Positions 9,757 through 20,822 of a stretch of DNA of 64,000 nt are shown piece by piece. The notes below the pieces were generated by a model. The model was given only the letters and a program-made list of their open reading frames with translations. It was not told the origin of the DNA and searched no databases. Each line of letters starts with the position of its first letter. Positions within the stretch are counted from its first letter, which is position 1. This DNA comes from Neoceratodus forsteri (taxonomy: Eukaryota; Chordata; Ceratodontiformes; Ceratodontidae). The stretch covers positions 1,801,912,967 to 1,801,976,966 of the forward strand of contig CM057450.1 in assembly GCA_016271365.2 (NCBI GenBank). The letters are read 5' to 3'. Both the position numbers and the translations under genes were made by a program.

Positions 9757-10960
9757 AGGACTGGAGAACTGAGGTCCCAAAACCAGCATCCTGGCGTGAC
9801 TCGAGGTCAATGTGGTAGTGGGTAATGAAGGTGTGTGCTGACTTCCAGGTAGCAGCCCTGCAGATTTCCTGGATAGGGACGTCCCTGGAAGCAGCCACCG
9901 AAGCAGCAGTATGGCGGGTGGAAGAGCTCTTAACCCTTTGGGAGGCTCCATGCCCGTTAACCTAATGAAGATCTATGCAGGAGGTGACTCACCTGCCTAT
10001 TGTCCGCTTGGCTGCAGGTCTGCCAGGTACGGCTTCAGCGTAGGTGACAAACAGCTGGCGAACCTCTACCCGAACTTCAGACAGCCGCTCCTTATAATAA
10101 GAGAGCGCTCTTCTAGGGTTCAAAGTATGGAGCCTATATTCGGCCTCCGAGGTGTGATTGGGGTAGAACACCGGCAGAGTCAACACCTGGTAAAGGTGAA
10201 ACTCCGACACCACCTTCAGAAGGAATTTCGGGTGGGGTGGCAGGACAACCTTGTCCCTGTGGTAGACCAGATAAGGAGACTCGATGGAAAGCGCCTGGAG
10301 CTCTCCCATCCTTCTGGCTGACGTGATAGCCACCAAGAAGGTGGTCTTCCACGACAGGTGAGAGATGTCACGCCTTTGCATCGGTTCGAATGGCTTGCTC
10401 ATGAGCTTAGCCGATACCAGCAGTAGATCCCACGGACGTGGAGGTTCTCGCACCGGAGGAGATATGTGATCAAGGCCTTTGAAAAAGTGCCCGAACACCT
10501 TCACCTGTGCCACCGACTGCTTTCCGGCCCACACCCGGTAAGCAGAAATGGCTGCCAGGTGCATCTTAACGGTCGTTGACCGAAGTCCTAGCTGAGAAAG
10601 GGACCACAGGTAGTCCAGAATGCTAGCCAAGGAACAGGAGGAAGGGTCCAACCCCTTATCCTGACACCAAATGGAGAATCTCTTCCATTTGAAGGCATAG
10701 CATTTTCTGGTCGACTCCTTACGGGAAGCCTCAACAACGCTGAGGACCTCCTCGGAAAGACCCAAGGCCTGGAACTCTAGCCGCTCAGGAACCAGGCCAT
10801 CAGGTGCAGGGATTGAAGGTCCAGATGGAGTACCTTCCCCTGGTTGACTGAGATCAGGTCCGGGCAGGCTGAAAGCCGACTCTGGAGCCTGGAGCTGAGG
10901 CTGAGGAGATCTGGGTACCAGAACTGGCGGGGTCAGTCTAGGGCTACCAGAATCACCTGT
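9757..10960 (-). pseudogene. DIRS tyrosine recombinase (copy B, broken)
   Basis: An open stretch from 11,326 to 9,989 overlaps the RNase H region in another frame and then encodes the recombinase from LGLSEEVLSVVEASRKES through ARRMGELQAL (first catalytic Arg) to AAKRTIGR, where it stops. The C-terminal part is found downstream in other frames. Compared with copy A, one base is missing at about 9,926 within the HSTR codons, which destroys the catalytic His context. The HYHIDLES tyrosine motif is still readable near 9,800. Confidence 0.82.
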
Positions 10961-13095
10961 GCCTTGTCCCTCTTCGCCTTGAGAAGCACCTTGTGGATCA
11001 AGGGAAATGGAGGGAAGGCGTAGAAGATGCCCGGGGTCCACGGCCTCGAGAAGGCGTCCCCCTGCAGCAAGCCCTGCTGAGGGGGGCAGGCATGAAACAG
11101 CCTCAGCTTCGCATTCTTCCTGGAGGCAAACAGGTCCACCTGAGGAATGCCCCAGTGGGAGAACAGATCTTGTACCATCTCCGGCAGGAGAGACCACTCG
11201 TGAGAAGCAGCGCCTATCCAGCTCAGGGCATTGGCCAGATTGTTGGAGGCTCCTGCCAAATGGATAGCTAGGAGATCCACCTCCAGGCTGATCACGAGAG
11301 ACCAAGTGCAGAGAGTCTCCTTGCATAGAAGCAAGGAGTGCGTCCCGCCCTGCCGGTTGAAACAGTACATGGTCGTGGTGTTATCCGTCTAGACCTGAAC
11401 CACTTGACCCCGTACAAATGGAGTGAAGGCGGTGAGGGCTAGTCGGAATGCCTCGGAGCTCCAGCAGGTTGATGGCATCGAGACTCCTGAGGGGACCAGA
11501 GGCAGTGGGCCCTGTGCTCCCCATATGGGCACCCCAACCCATCAGAGGCGTCGGTCGTGAGGTGACCCGTCGGCTTAGGCGGACAAACAGGATACCCTCC
11601 TGCAGATGAGCTGGAATGAGCCACCACTGGAGACCGTTCCACATCTCCTGGGTCACCGTCACTGGCTGGTCCAGAGGACCGGAGCGCTGTGACCATTGGC
11701 AGGTCAACCCCTATTGCAGCAGACGCATGTGCAAGCAGGCCTAACGGACCACGCTGGTGCAGGCTGCCATGAGCACCAGGAGGCGCAGGAAGCCCGGGCA
11801 GGGCACAATTGCCCAACCAGAAATGACTGGGCAAAGGAGGAAAGTACCTCGGCCCTGTCCGCCGGGAGCCGTGCTCTGGCTCGAACAGAGTCGAGCTCTG
11901 CCCCGATGAACTGAATCACCTGCGATGGCATGAGTTCTGACTTGGCCTCGTTGATGAGGAGGCCAATCTGAGAGCAGACCTGGAGGGCCAGATCCCTGGA
12001 CCGCTCCACCTCCATCTTGGAGTGGCCTGCAATCAGCCAGTCATCCAGGTAAGGATACACCCAGACCCCTCGGCGCCGCAGGAATGCTGCCACCACTGCC
12101 ATGCATTTGGTGAAGACCCTGGGAGCTGGAGAGAGGCCGAAGGGCATGGCCCGGAACTCATAAAGAGATCCCTCTACCATGAAGCGGAGGAATCTCTGGT
12201 GAGACGGACGGATTGGGACGTGAAAGAACGCGTCCTGAAGGTCCAGAGAACAGAACCACACGCCTTGTTCCAAGGATGGAATGATCTGAGCCAGAGTGAC
12301 CATCCTGAAGGTGCAAGACCTTAGGAACTTGTTCAGGTCGTGTAGGTCAAGAATGGGGCGCTAGCCCCCCGTCCATTTTGGGATCAGGAAGTACCTGGAC
12401 ATAAACCCTGGGTTTGGAGGTGGGTCCGCCACCTCCCTGATCACCTCCTTCTGGAGAAGCAGGGCAATGTCGTCTCGACGAGCCGACAGAGAGGACGCGG
12501 AACCCGTAGCCCCCCGTGGGGCGACGGCTCGATAGGGTGGGGACTGCTCGAATTCCAGAGGCAGACCCCTGCCTACCACTTCCAACACCCAGCGGTCCGT
12601 GGTGATAACGGACCAGGCGGAAAGGAAGTGGCTGAGCCGTCCCCCCACGAGGGGAACCCGGGGAGGACTGACGAGGTTGGGGGTGGCACCCCTCAACCCG
12701 TCACTGGGCAGGCTTGGAGGAAGGACTGGCCAAGGAGCCGCCTGGGCCTTTCCCTCCCGGCTTCCTGCTGGAGGAAGCAGCAGGCTTGGTGTTGGGGTGC
12801 CAAGTGCGTGCCTGCTGGCCCTGATGCTGGTGTTGCTGGGCTGGACGTGCCGCAGGGGCTGAAGGGTGAACGCTGCTGCTGGTGGCCTTTGTGCTTCTGG
12901 GCAGACGTGACCGAGTCCAAGGTGGCGTTGGACTTCTCGATCCATTGTAGATGACCCTCCACCCCGGGACCGAACAGGTCGGTACCCAAGAAGGGAACGT
13001 CTGCCAGCTTGTGCTGGGTATCTGCTGTAAAGGTGGAGATCCGCAGCCAAGCTCTGCGGTGCATGGCCACTGCGGCCGCTACTGACTGGGCACAC
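10933..13095 (-). pseudogene. DIRS reverse transcriptase-RNase H (copy B)
   Basis: The frame at 12,361-13,095 runs from the gag overlap through LSAWSVITTDRWVLEVV to GFMSRYFLIPKWTGG and then meets a TAG at 12,361. The next frame, 11,704-12,303, has the RT palm: SLDLQDAFFHVPI, MPFGLSPAPRVFTK and VYPYLDDWLIAG (active-site DD). RNase H remnants are at 11,439-11,834, and the HEWSLLPEMVQDLFSHWG connection segment is at 10,933-11,370. The stop and frameshifts make it non-functional. Its core RT domain is better preserved than that of copy A. Confidence 0.85.
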
Positions 13096-14712
13096 AAGTC
13101 AGCAATGTCCAAGGAAGTTTGGAGCTGATGTTTGGCCACCGCCCTTCCCTGATCCTGCACTGGCTTGACCGTCGTCTGAAGGTCAGCCGTGAGAAGAGGA
13201 ATCACCTCATCCAGGAGCCCAAGAGGGAGTGTGAAAAGTGTGCCATCTGTACGGCCGAGCTAGCCTGCCGAAGGCCTAGGGAGGAAGCAGCATAAACTTT
13301 ACGCCCCGAGCAGTCCAGTTTCTTGGACTCCTTGTCGGGTGGCTTGTCCACATCCCGAGCATTTTCGGAATGCCGGAAAACGCTGTCGGTCACTAACTCC
13401 TCCGCAGAGGGGTGCTCCGAGAAACCGGAGAGTGACCCAGTAGGGACAGCATACTTCTAAGCCATCCTGGCTGAAGGTGCTGGACAAGAAGCTGGCCGCT
13501 GCCACAACTCCAGAGCCAGGCCAACAATGGCTTCAGCCACCGGTAAGGCCTCCATGGGAGAATCCCCTCGGGCCAGTATCTCCGTGAGGGGATACTTGGC
13601 CCATTTTGAGGCGGGTTCGAGCTTCATCCCAGCGGACTCTGAGATGAGTCGAAGCATACCCAAGAACGAGGATGGGCTCTGGTCCACGGACTGACCCCCC
13701 AGTGGACTCCAGGTCAAGCGGTCTAGAGAACAAGGAGGAGTAATGGTCAGACTCCGAGGAGTCTACGAACAGCTGCCGAGCGCCTGAGCCACCCTCCACC
13801 TGCCGAGGACGATCGAGAGTGAGGGTGACCGACAAAGTGTGGGGCAAACCTTGACACGACCGAGAATCCTTGGTCGGGGCCCCAGTCTTCGGTTGTGGAG
13901 GTGGAGGTTCCACCACAATGGGTGGTGCAGCCGGTTTCGGATGAACAACTGGTGCTGGCTCCGGCTCCTCGACCACAACGGGAGGATATTTCGTCTGCTC
14001 TGGTGACAGCCACTTAATGGCCAGGGAAGGCGACGGAGTCGGCTTGTTCCCAGACAAAAGGAGCTGCTGCCACATCAGATCCTTGTAGCGCCCGATGCAA
14101 CTTACGCTGGAGGCCTATCCTCCAAGGAGGGCCGATGAGGATGAGCGGCACCGCCCGCTTTCCGCGATGCCGAGACCAAGACTGTCGGCGGGCGGGACCG
14201 GCTGGACCTGGAAGAGGTCGAGACCGACCTCGGGATTCCGAGGGTGGTCAGAAAGGAGCGGGGAAACCGCCCTCCCCTTGGCTCAGGGACCTTAACCGGG
14301 ACGCCGGCACAGGCAAGTCCTCGGTTTACACCGCTTACCCGGTGAAGAAGGGTTGTCGGCTTCTCCAGTCGACAAACCGTCCGATGGCCGAGAAAATCTC
14401 GACCGCGATCGGCGGATGTCTGGCAGTGCTATGGCCGCAACCTCGATCAAAGTCGAAGTGGACCTCTCCCGCTCCCACAGATGTTGACTGGTGGGACTTA
14501 CCTTTGTGGTCCTTCTGTTTGGACCGAAAGGAATGTCCCGATGGCCCCTCTCCCTTGGTGGAGAGGGATTGACAAAGCTCCTTAAAAGAAGCTGTATAGG
14601 AGGAGCCCAAGGAGAGCGGGATAAATGCCGCGACCCAGGAAGATGATGATGTGGCCTGGGCTGCTTCCTCCTCCAGGGCGATCATCTGCTCCAGCTGTTC
14701 TGCCAAGCCCAC
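12693..14712 (-). pseudogene. DIRS gag (copy B, frameshifted)
   Basis: It starts MGLAEQLEQMIALEEEAAQA at 14,712, then a serine-rich region, a proline-rich linker (13,533-14,075, with PPPPQP) and the conserved C-terminal domain (12,693-13,205) with LADVPFLGTDLFGPGVEGHL. The parts lie in different frames. The last 400 bp overlap pol out of frame (13,095). Function by family: nucleocapsid-like protein of the element. Confidence 0.75.
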
Positions 14713-15060
14713 CGCCGTGGAAACCGCCCACGGGCCTCCTTCGACTTGACTGGAGGATAACGTTTTCTGAGTCGCCTCAACTGCAAATCGTGGCGGTCCT
14801 CAAGACCCGAGCTGAAAAAGATTTTAAAACTCTAAAGCCTGCCAGTCATGGTAGTGTCCAAGGCAATAAGCGCCGCGTGGAGTCTTGGTCAGTCCGGGAC
14901 ATCTTCTGCCCACAGGGGCACCCGTGAAATCAGGAAGTCAATTAATCCATCGCGTCGCCAAGGGAAAGTGAAGACTGAAGTCTTTTTAAATGTTAGGATT
15001 ATTTTCGGTTTAACCCAGAGTGTGAATCCAGGCCTAAAAATGCAAGCGTTAAGGAGAAAG

Positions 15061-15456
15061 TACAGTTACGTAGAACTTACACGTAATAGTAGATCTTCGA
15101 AGAACAGCTCTTGCAGCAGGTTACCACCATTAGGACCGAAGCTGCAGCGCTAGGACCACGAGGAAAATTCTAGCTAGCTAACTACAGGGGACATTGACGT
15201 CGGTCCTTCTCGGCGTCAGGCGTGGTACAAAGAGGCGGTCCCTTGAGATTCCCCAGTTCTCCCGCCCGGAGACTTCTTGCCGCAGGCTGACATCAAAATG
15301 GAGACCTAGGATTCGCCGTCCAGAAGACAGAAAGATAACAATTCCTGCTCAGAAAGACTGAGCCATGCTTCCTCAAGGGGAGTGAGGTGGGAAGGTACCT
15401 GCTGCAAGAGCTGTTCTCGAAGATCTACTGTTACGGTAAGTTCTTACGTAACTGTA
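15061..15456. repeat. DIRS hairpin module M3 (family 2), leader of copy B
   Basis: TACAGTTACGTAGAACTTAC at 15,061 and its partner GTAAGTTCTTACGTAACTGTA ending at 15,456 form inverted arms of about 60 bp. The arms extend through AGTAGATCTTCGA and CTCTTGCAGCAGGT. About 275 bp lie between the arms. Directly right of it, CTATCTTACTTCGAGACACAG looks like the 3' end of the next minus-strand element (E'). Confidence 0.78.
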
Positions 15457-16740
15457 CTATCTTACTTCGAGACACAGCTCTTCGGCAGCCAATGCCTACT
15501 GAGGACTGATTCCCAGAAAGCAGTAGCTGTCCAGAAAATCGGGAGGAGGAAAATAAAGGATAAAACCGGGTCTGTGAACCTAGGACAGGAGACCTGAAAT
15601 GCGGCCAGAGCCAAAGAGCCAGCCGACTTAGCGTGTCCCGACTATAATGCCTGATAAAGGTATGCACTGAACTCAAGTGGCTGCAGCGCATATAGCAGAA
15701 GTGGAAGCGTTTTGGCGCTGCAAAGAGAGTAGCCACCCTCTAGTGGAATGACCCGGACTGTACCGGGAGGGCTTTTGTTTGATACCATAACAGTGAGAAA
15801 TACACTGGACAAGCCAGCGAGAAAGGACTGTTTGGATACTGATTGGCCCATCATTCTCAGAGGAAGAAATGAAAAGCTGCTCAGAACTTCTGAAAGGACT
15901 GAGTTCTGTTGAGGTAAAACCTCAGGCTCGCGGTGAACATCAGGGTATGGAGCAGACCCTCTCCTCTATTAAGAGTAGTTGGAAGTAGACGGAAGGTCGA
16001 TATCCTGGTTCAGAGAGTGAAGAAACCACCTTAGGCAAGAATTTAGGGTTAGTCCTCAAGGATACTCTGTCGGTGGAAAACTAAATAAAGCTCTTTGCAT
16101 GAGCGTGAAGTTCAATTCTTCTTGCGAGTGGCACAACAACTAAAACAACGTTTTTCCGCGACAGAAAACGTAGCTCGCAATCATGACAGGTTCAAAGGGG
16201 AGCGTGGGCTGTTCAAGGACAAAAACAAATCCCATGGAGGCACAGGGTCTCTAATAGGAGGCCCAAGGTGCAACACTCCTAGAAATTCGAAGGCGTCCAC
16301 CTGAAGCCACTGTCACGATTTCCACAGAGGTGGTAAGCGAAAATAACAGAGGTGCACTTTAATGAAGGAGTAGCTAGACCCGAATGAAGAGGAGAACAAA
16401 TATTCTAATATTACTCCCACAGGACAACCTAAAGGGAAGGTCAGCGTGCTCGCGACCATACACTAACAGCGCCATTTCATGGCGTACGTGCTTATCGTTA
16501 TGACTTTCTGGCTGCAGAAGGACTTCTGCAACCTCTTCGAGACCCGTGACGTTAAAATGGCTATGTCTCTAGGGCCAAGCATGCAGGTTCAAGGAGCGTA
16601 GGGTCGGGTGGACAAGTGAACCCTTCTCCACTGAGACAGTAAGTGGGAGCTGAAGCGCAGCGGAGGCGGGGTTCCGAGATAGTTGAATCAACAAAGGGAA
16701 CCAAATCTGTCTGGGCCAAAATGGGCCACTAGGATCATTA
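15457..16740 (-). pseudogene. DIRS family-2 tyrosine recombinase remnant E'
   Basis: The reverse strand can be read in pieces along the whole recombinase. LHAWP- and ITISTYAMKWRC-like N-terminal sequence lies near 16,400-16,620. PPIRDPVPPWDLFL is near 16,260, and an LARRIE segment with the first Arg is near 16,120. RTNPKFLPKVVSS is near 16,040, and SSVHTFIRHYSRDTLSR with the Tyr is near 15,650. Many stops interrupt it. The sequence is clearly more diverged from A and B than they are from each other, so it is a separate family. Its 3' end abuts module M3, head to tail with copy B. Confidence 0.7.
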
Positions 16741-17056
16741 TTCGTGCTCTCGGGTTAAGGTCACTCTACCAGGAGGGTTGCTGCTTCATTTGCTTCCCTT
16801 AGGAACGTTTCTGCAGCAGACATCTGCACTGCCGCTACTTGGTGCTCAATGCATACTTTCATAAAGCACTACAGCCTAGACATTGCTTTGTGGTGAAAAG
16901 CTGGCTTCTGCATAGCAGTCCTCAAGGACTTCTCTCTTGAATGCTCCTGCTATTTTTAATTCCACCTCCCTTCTGACCTGGGTCTAAGTTGTACTGCTTG
17001 GTGCTAAGTCCTATTGGTGTAACCTGCTGCAAGAGCTCCTACTCAAAGTAAGATAG
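16741..17056 (+). pseudogene. DIRS family-2 recombinase C-terminal fragment E''
   Basis: The plus strand reads GHSTRRVAASFASLRNVSAADICTAATWCSMHTFIKHYSLDI, given here in overlapping short motifs: GHSTRRVAAS (His and Arg), AADICTAATW, and FIKHYSLDI (catalytic Tyr). Orientation is opposite to E', so an inverted junction lies at about 16,740. It is followed by the element's 3' end and then by module M4 in the same orientation. Confidence 0.78.
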
Positions 17057-17433
17057 TGCAGTTATGTAAGAACTTACCGTAATAGTAGATCTTTGAGAAG
17101 AGCACTTGCAGCAGGTGCTGCTTTCCTTCCCTCCTTCCTACTGGTCTTTATTTTCCTTTGTTTGGGAACATTTGAAGCTCCTCAGTTCTCCCATCTCTTT
17201 CTGTATGCCGGGGTTTCTGGTGAGAGAACTGAGGTGTGGCTGGGGACCACTCCCTTTATACCACTGGCTAACATTGGAGGCGGGCCGATGTCAGGGGCAG
17301 TCCTTACTGGGTACTGCTAGCTAGAATTTTTCCATGGGGCCCTAGTGCCTGGCATCACAGTCCTAATGGTGTAGTCTGCTGCAAGAGCTCTTCTCGAAGA
17401 TCTACTGTTATGGTAAGTTCTTGCGTAACTGTA
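17057..17433. repeat. DIRS hairpin module M4 (family 2)
   Basis: Arms TGCAGTTATGTAAGAACTTA (17,057) and TAAGTTCTTGCGTAACTGTA (to 17,433) pair, continuing through GTAGATCTTTGAGAAGAGC and CTTGCAGCAGG. The core (TGCTTTCCTTCCCTCCTTCC, CTAGAATTTTTCCATGG) matches the core of module M5 at 35 kb. No gag follows; hAT sequence starts at about 17,436, so this is a solo leader. Confidence 0.75.
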
Positions 17434-17435
17434 CT

Positions 17436-19965
17436 TTATTCAACAATTCCATTGATGATGTCTCACATCTTGTATGAATGTTTTCGATGAGCTGTGTCAA
17501 GTATTCCTGAGATGCCGTCTGGAACTACATATACAGTGCTGGTCTGTCATTCACTTTTTTTTTATCCTACCACATGCCAGGATGTCAGTCAAGTTCCTGA
17601 AATGTCTTCTGTAGCTCTACCGCATTCTGCTCTTTGAACTGTTGCAGTCTAGTAACAGTGGCGTCTGTTAAGCTGTTGGCCACTGAAACATCAGCACTGT
17701 TCCACTGCATGACTAGAGACCATTTATGCACCACATCTAAGACATCCATTAAAAAAGAAGCACATAAGATAAAGCGAACAGATTTTACATTTGTCTGAAG
17801 GCCCTTTGCTTCTTGGACACCTTTTGTTGCATCATGGTCTAGGGCTTGTAACAGTGCAGGGTATGATCTGCAAATTGCTTGAACTGCAGAATGCAGTGAC
17901 AGCCACTGGAAACTTGCAGGTTCTTTTAAAGACCGATATCTGATATTGTCATCATTGAGTGTTTCTCGGATGAAGCGCAATGCATTGTACTATACTGCTA
18001 AGTTGCTGTAGTACCTGTACACATTTTTTGATGGTTACTTGATAGTCACTGAACACACTGTTGTCCCTACATGCTTGTCCTGCTGCCAGTGCCAGTCTGT
18101 GGGCAACACAATGGGTCTGAATCAGCCTTGGGTTTACTTGCTGTCTTAACTTTGCACCCAGCCCATTGTGCATTCCAGTCATGATGCTTACACTGTCACT
18201 TGCTGGTGTCATGAGCTTCATAAGGTCAACTGCATTAGCAGACCACACATTTAACAGTTCTGCTACAATTGTTTCTGCCCTCCCACCTGGTATTGCGATA
18301 CAGTCAGTGCAATGAATTTTGGCCTGTACATTGAGTATGTACTTCACATATACTGTATATTAAGTTTTTTTTTGTGAACTGTTACAGCAAGGGTTTCAAG
18401 TTCAAGTTTATTGCAGGAAAACTCCATTGAGCAACCTCATTTACAAGGACGTCCTGAAGAACATATACAGATGAAGGAAATTCCTCTACATAAAATATTG
18501 GTACATAAAAGTATATGGTACCTAGTGCTCAAAATAAGACATAAAAAGGTAATATTTATAAACGTAACCTGGAGAAATCATTACAAGTAGAGAAACTGCA
18601 GCCAAAATAGTTGGAACAAGAGCACTAGGATTGATGAGGTGAAGGGAGAGTACAATATAGGTGCAAAGGGGAGTGGAGAGGGGGAGGGGAAAAGGAGGAA
18701 AAATGTGGACATTTTTGACAGTTTCATCCACTGTTACCCTGAGAAACTGAGAACCTGCTAACTGAGCTTTGATTTCTTCCTTTATGACTTCACTTACGGA
18801 CTCCAGCCCATCATATCTTGCATCCCAACCAGAGTAGATTGTGCCACTGTCTTGCAGCGCTGGACAGCCATTTAATTTCTGTGAATATAAAAGACCACAG
18901 TCAGTGATTTTCATTCCACAAGCAAAGCCCAGAGCCCCGACCCTCTGAAAGATTCCCTCCATCCTCGCTTGTAGAGATATCAGTGTTTCAAACTGGTTCA
19001 GTGATTGCCTTTGTTTGGTAAGTAGTACATTGTCATTAACTGGGTGACTTTACTGTCATCCTTTGCCTCAGGACCTGAGATCTGCTTTTCAAATGCCATA
19101 AGCAGAGAAATATTTTCTGCTGTTTCCTTTCCTGTGTGTACCGGCAAATGTTTTCTGTTTCTTTTGTGTCTGTAAAAAGCCGACACTTGCAGACTGGTTG
19201 TGCCAGTTGTGGCAAATGGATTACGTTTTCTCCCTTTTTTAATACCAACTACACTTCCCAACAATGGTTCCCTCCATTTCCTCCTTTAAAAGCCTTGGAA
19301 ATAACTGTCCAGCTGTCCCTCCTCAACCTTTTCTTGCTGCTTTTAGCTGAACCTGCAGATGATGCTGTCCCTCAGACCGTTGTTTATCATTATCAACATT
19401 CACAATCACTTGAGATGTTAATGTCACACGGAAGATGACGTTGTTTCCTGGTCATTTGCTGCGGAATCTTCTCCAGCAAAATGATCAGTGAGGCTTTGTT
19501 GAAGCATTTCTGTCTGCCGCTGACCACGAGGCAGTCTTGACTTTCCCTCCCCTCTTGAGTCTCTCTGCAGTTTGCACCCACTACAGCTGATGAGTCCTAT
19601 TAACAAACAAACAAAAAAAGTAAATCCTAAGCTTACTAAACCATAGGCCAAAGTAGTCGCACAGTGCCTAACTGCCTAAATAAAATGGTGAAATTACTTC
19701 CAATTTTGTCAGTTGGTTGTCTTCAGCAGCCTGCCTGGCCAAACAGATGAGCCAGTTTTCCTGGGCTGAGCAGACAAATGGCTTTTTTTTTAATTGTAAA
19801 ATCACACCTTTTTTTGTAAATGTTACACCGATGTTGAGTTTGCAACCCTGCTGTCTCTGGTTCTTCTTAAGTGGCTGCTCTGTCCCACGCACAGCGTCTC
19901 CTGAGGATGAACCAACGCTGCTCCTTCCAGGAGGCAACATCCCAGGTCTTCTTCTTATTCGGTGG
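17436..19965 (-). pseudogene. hAT transposase relic 2 (ZNF862/KIAA1586-like)
   Basis: Minus-strand pieces in protein order. MDPPNKKKTWDVASWKEQRW lies at about 19,960. LQRDSRGEGKSRLPRGQRQT lies at 19,590. AENISLLMAFEKQISGPEA is near 19,090, and MEGIFQRVGALGFACGMKIT starts at 18,962. VTVDETVKN is near 18,730. TPASDSVSIMTG and QTHCVAHRLALAAGQAC are near 18,100-18,220, and SFQWLSLHSAVQAICRSYPA is near 17,900. The ASD...MTG and HCVAHRLAL blocks are typical of hAT RNase-H-fold transposases and their domesticated ZNF862-like relatives. A retroposon at 18,362-18,712 interrupts it and several frames are used, so it is dead. Confidence 0.72.
18362..18712 (-). mobile_element. Unclassified LINE-like 3' fragment in hAT relic 2
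   Basis: About 350 bp inserted between VTVDETVKN and KYILNVQAKIHC of the transposase. Read on the minus strand it ends CAATAAACTTGAACTTGAA...GTTCAC followed by nine A's, which appear as a T-run at 18,365-18,373. That is the layout of a 5'-truncated LINE 3' end. The family was not identified. Confidence 0.5.
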
Positions 19966-20600
19966 ATCCATCGTGTTCCATCACCCCCTTCACCGGTGGT
20001 CCACCATGGTGTGAATGGCATGGAAATCACACCAGGTGACTGAGGGAGAGAGGAGGAAAAACAATCTCGCATTTCACACATGCGCAGTAATCCGGTCCAC
20101 TGGCACTCCCGGGCCTGCAATGCTGCACATCCCGAAGCACAAAACATGCACAAAGGATGTGGGTACCCACTTCCTCGAGTGCCCTGCTGTTGTCTGCACC
20201 AAAAACCATCGCAGCAAAAATCAATGGCTTTTTAACCCTTGGTGACCAGAAGATGACCCCTGAGCAGTGTAGTGCCCATATTAAACTTGCCCACCAGGCA
20301 TCACTCTAAAAAGCACAACCAACAATCACCATCATTCTGTTCCAGCAGTGCAAATTCCCCCCCAAATCATGCTGTGGCCAGGGAACTGCCCGCTGGGCAA
20401 ATCTTTCCTCCCATTTCCCATCCTGAGAGGAGGGCCCCCTAATGAAGGGATACGTTGAGTCGACTGGGGCTACAGCAGTAGTGGGGGTGGAAAGATGGCA
20501 ATTTGGGGGGGGTCAGTGGTGTTGGGCCTAGGCAGCCCGAAGGAGTGGTCGGCCGAGAGGGCGAGGGGATAAAAAGAGCAGACAAAAAAAAAAAAAAGAC
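19966..20600. other. No gene recognised
   Basis: A moderately GC-rich stretch upstream of hAT relic 2. A 161-residue minus frame (19,668-20,153) crosses the relic's first exon in a shifted frame. Apart from an A13 run at 20,585 and the boundary with the hAT C-terminal fragment, I see nothing supportable. Confidence 0.4.
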
Positions 20601-20822
20601 TACGTTTTGGGTCAACCAGTGTAGTGTAAAAATACTTGCAAGTTGTACAAAGTAGTATAGTTGTAGTGTACATGACTGAAAGGTTTTATGATCCCTGTTG
20701 TATGCTGCAGTGGCTTTTTTTGCAGCATGTAAAACATCCTTTGGCTGCTTGACCTCATAATCCTTTTTTTCATTCATCTTAATGGTCAACAGTGAGTTCA
20801 GGGTGTTAAGACTTAATGACTG
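20600..20822 (-). pseudogene. hAT relic 1, C-terminal fragment
   Basis: The reverse strand reads SLSLNTLNSLLTIKMNEKKD then PKDVLHAAKKATAAYN. The LLTIKMN motif is characteristic of the C-terminal dimerisation region of ZNF862/KIAA1586-like hAT proteins. It is upstream (in minus sense) of relic 2, and I place it as the far end of the relic whose N-terminal parts lie at 25.2-29.3 kb. The frame ends in an A-rich stretch. Confidence 0.6.

Larger units (their letters stand above)
9653..15456 (-). mobile_element. DIRS retroelement copy B (about 5.8 kb)
   Basis: A second minus-strand element with the same gene order as copy A and strong similarity over gag, RT and recombinase. Its 3' end at 9,653-9,715 carries the family-1 terminal sequence. 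Its 5' end is hairpin module M3, which has the different family-2 terminal repeat (TACAGTTACGTAAGAACTTAC type). The mosaic of two terminal types suggests recombination or template switching. All three genes are broken. Confidence 0.8.

Noticed and set aside
2643..9989. CRISPR-like or bacterial integron cassette array because of repeated tyrosine recombinases
   Set aside because: Gag, RT-RNase H order, inverted terminal repeats and vertebrate context identify DIRS retroelements; no spacers or attC sites.
9989..11326. 445-codon frame as one recombinase with a novel N-terminal domain
   Set aside because: The first 170 residues overlap the RNase H region in another frame and are proline/serine-rich without motifs; it is an overlap typical of DIRS, not a new domain.
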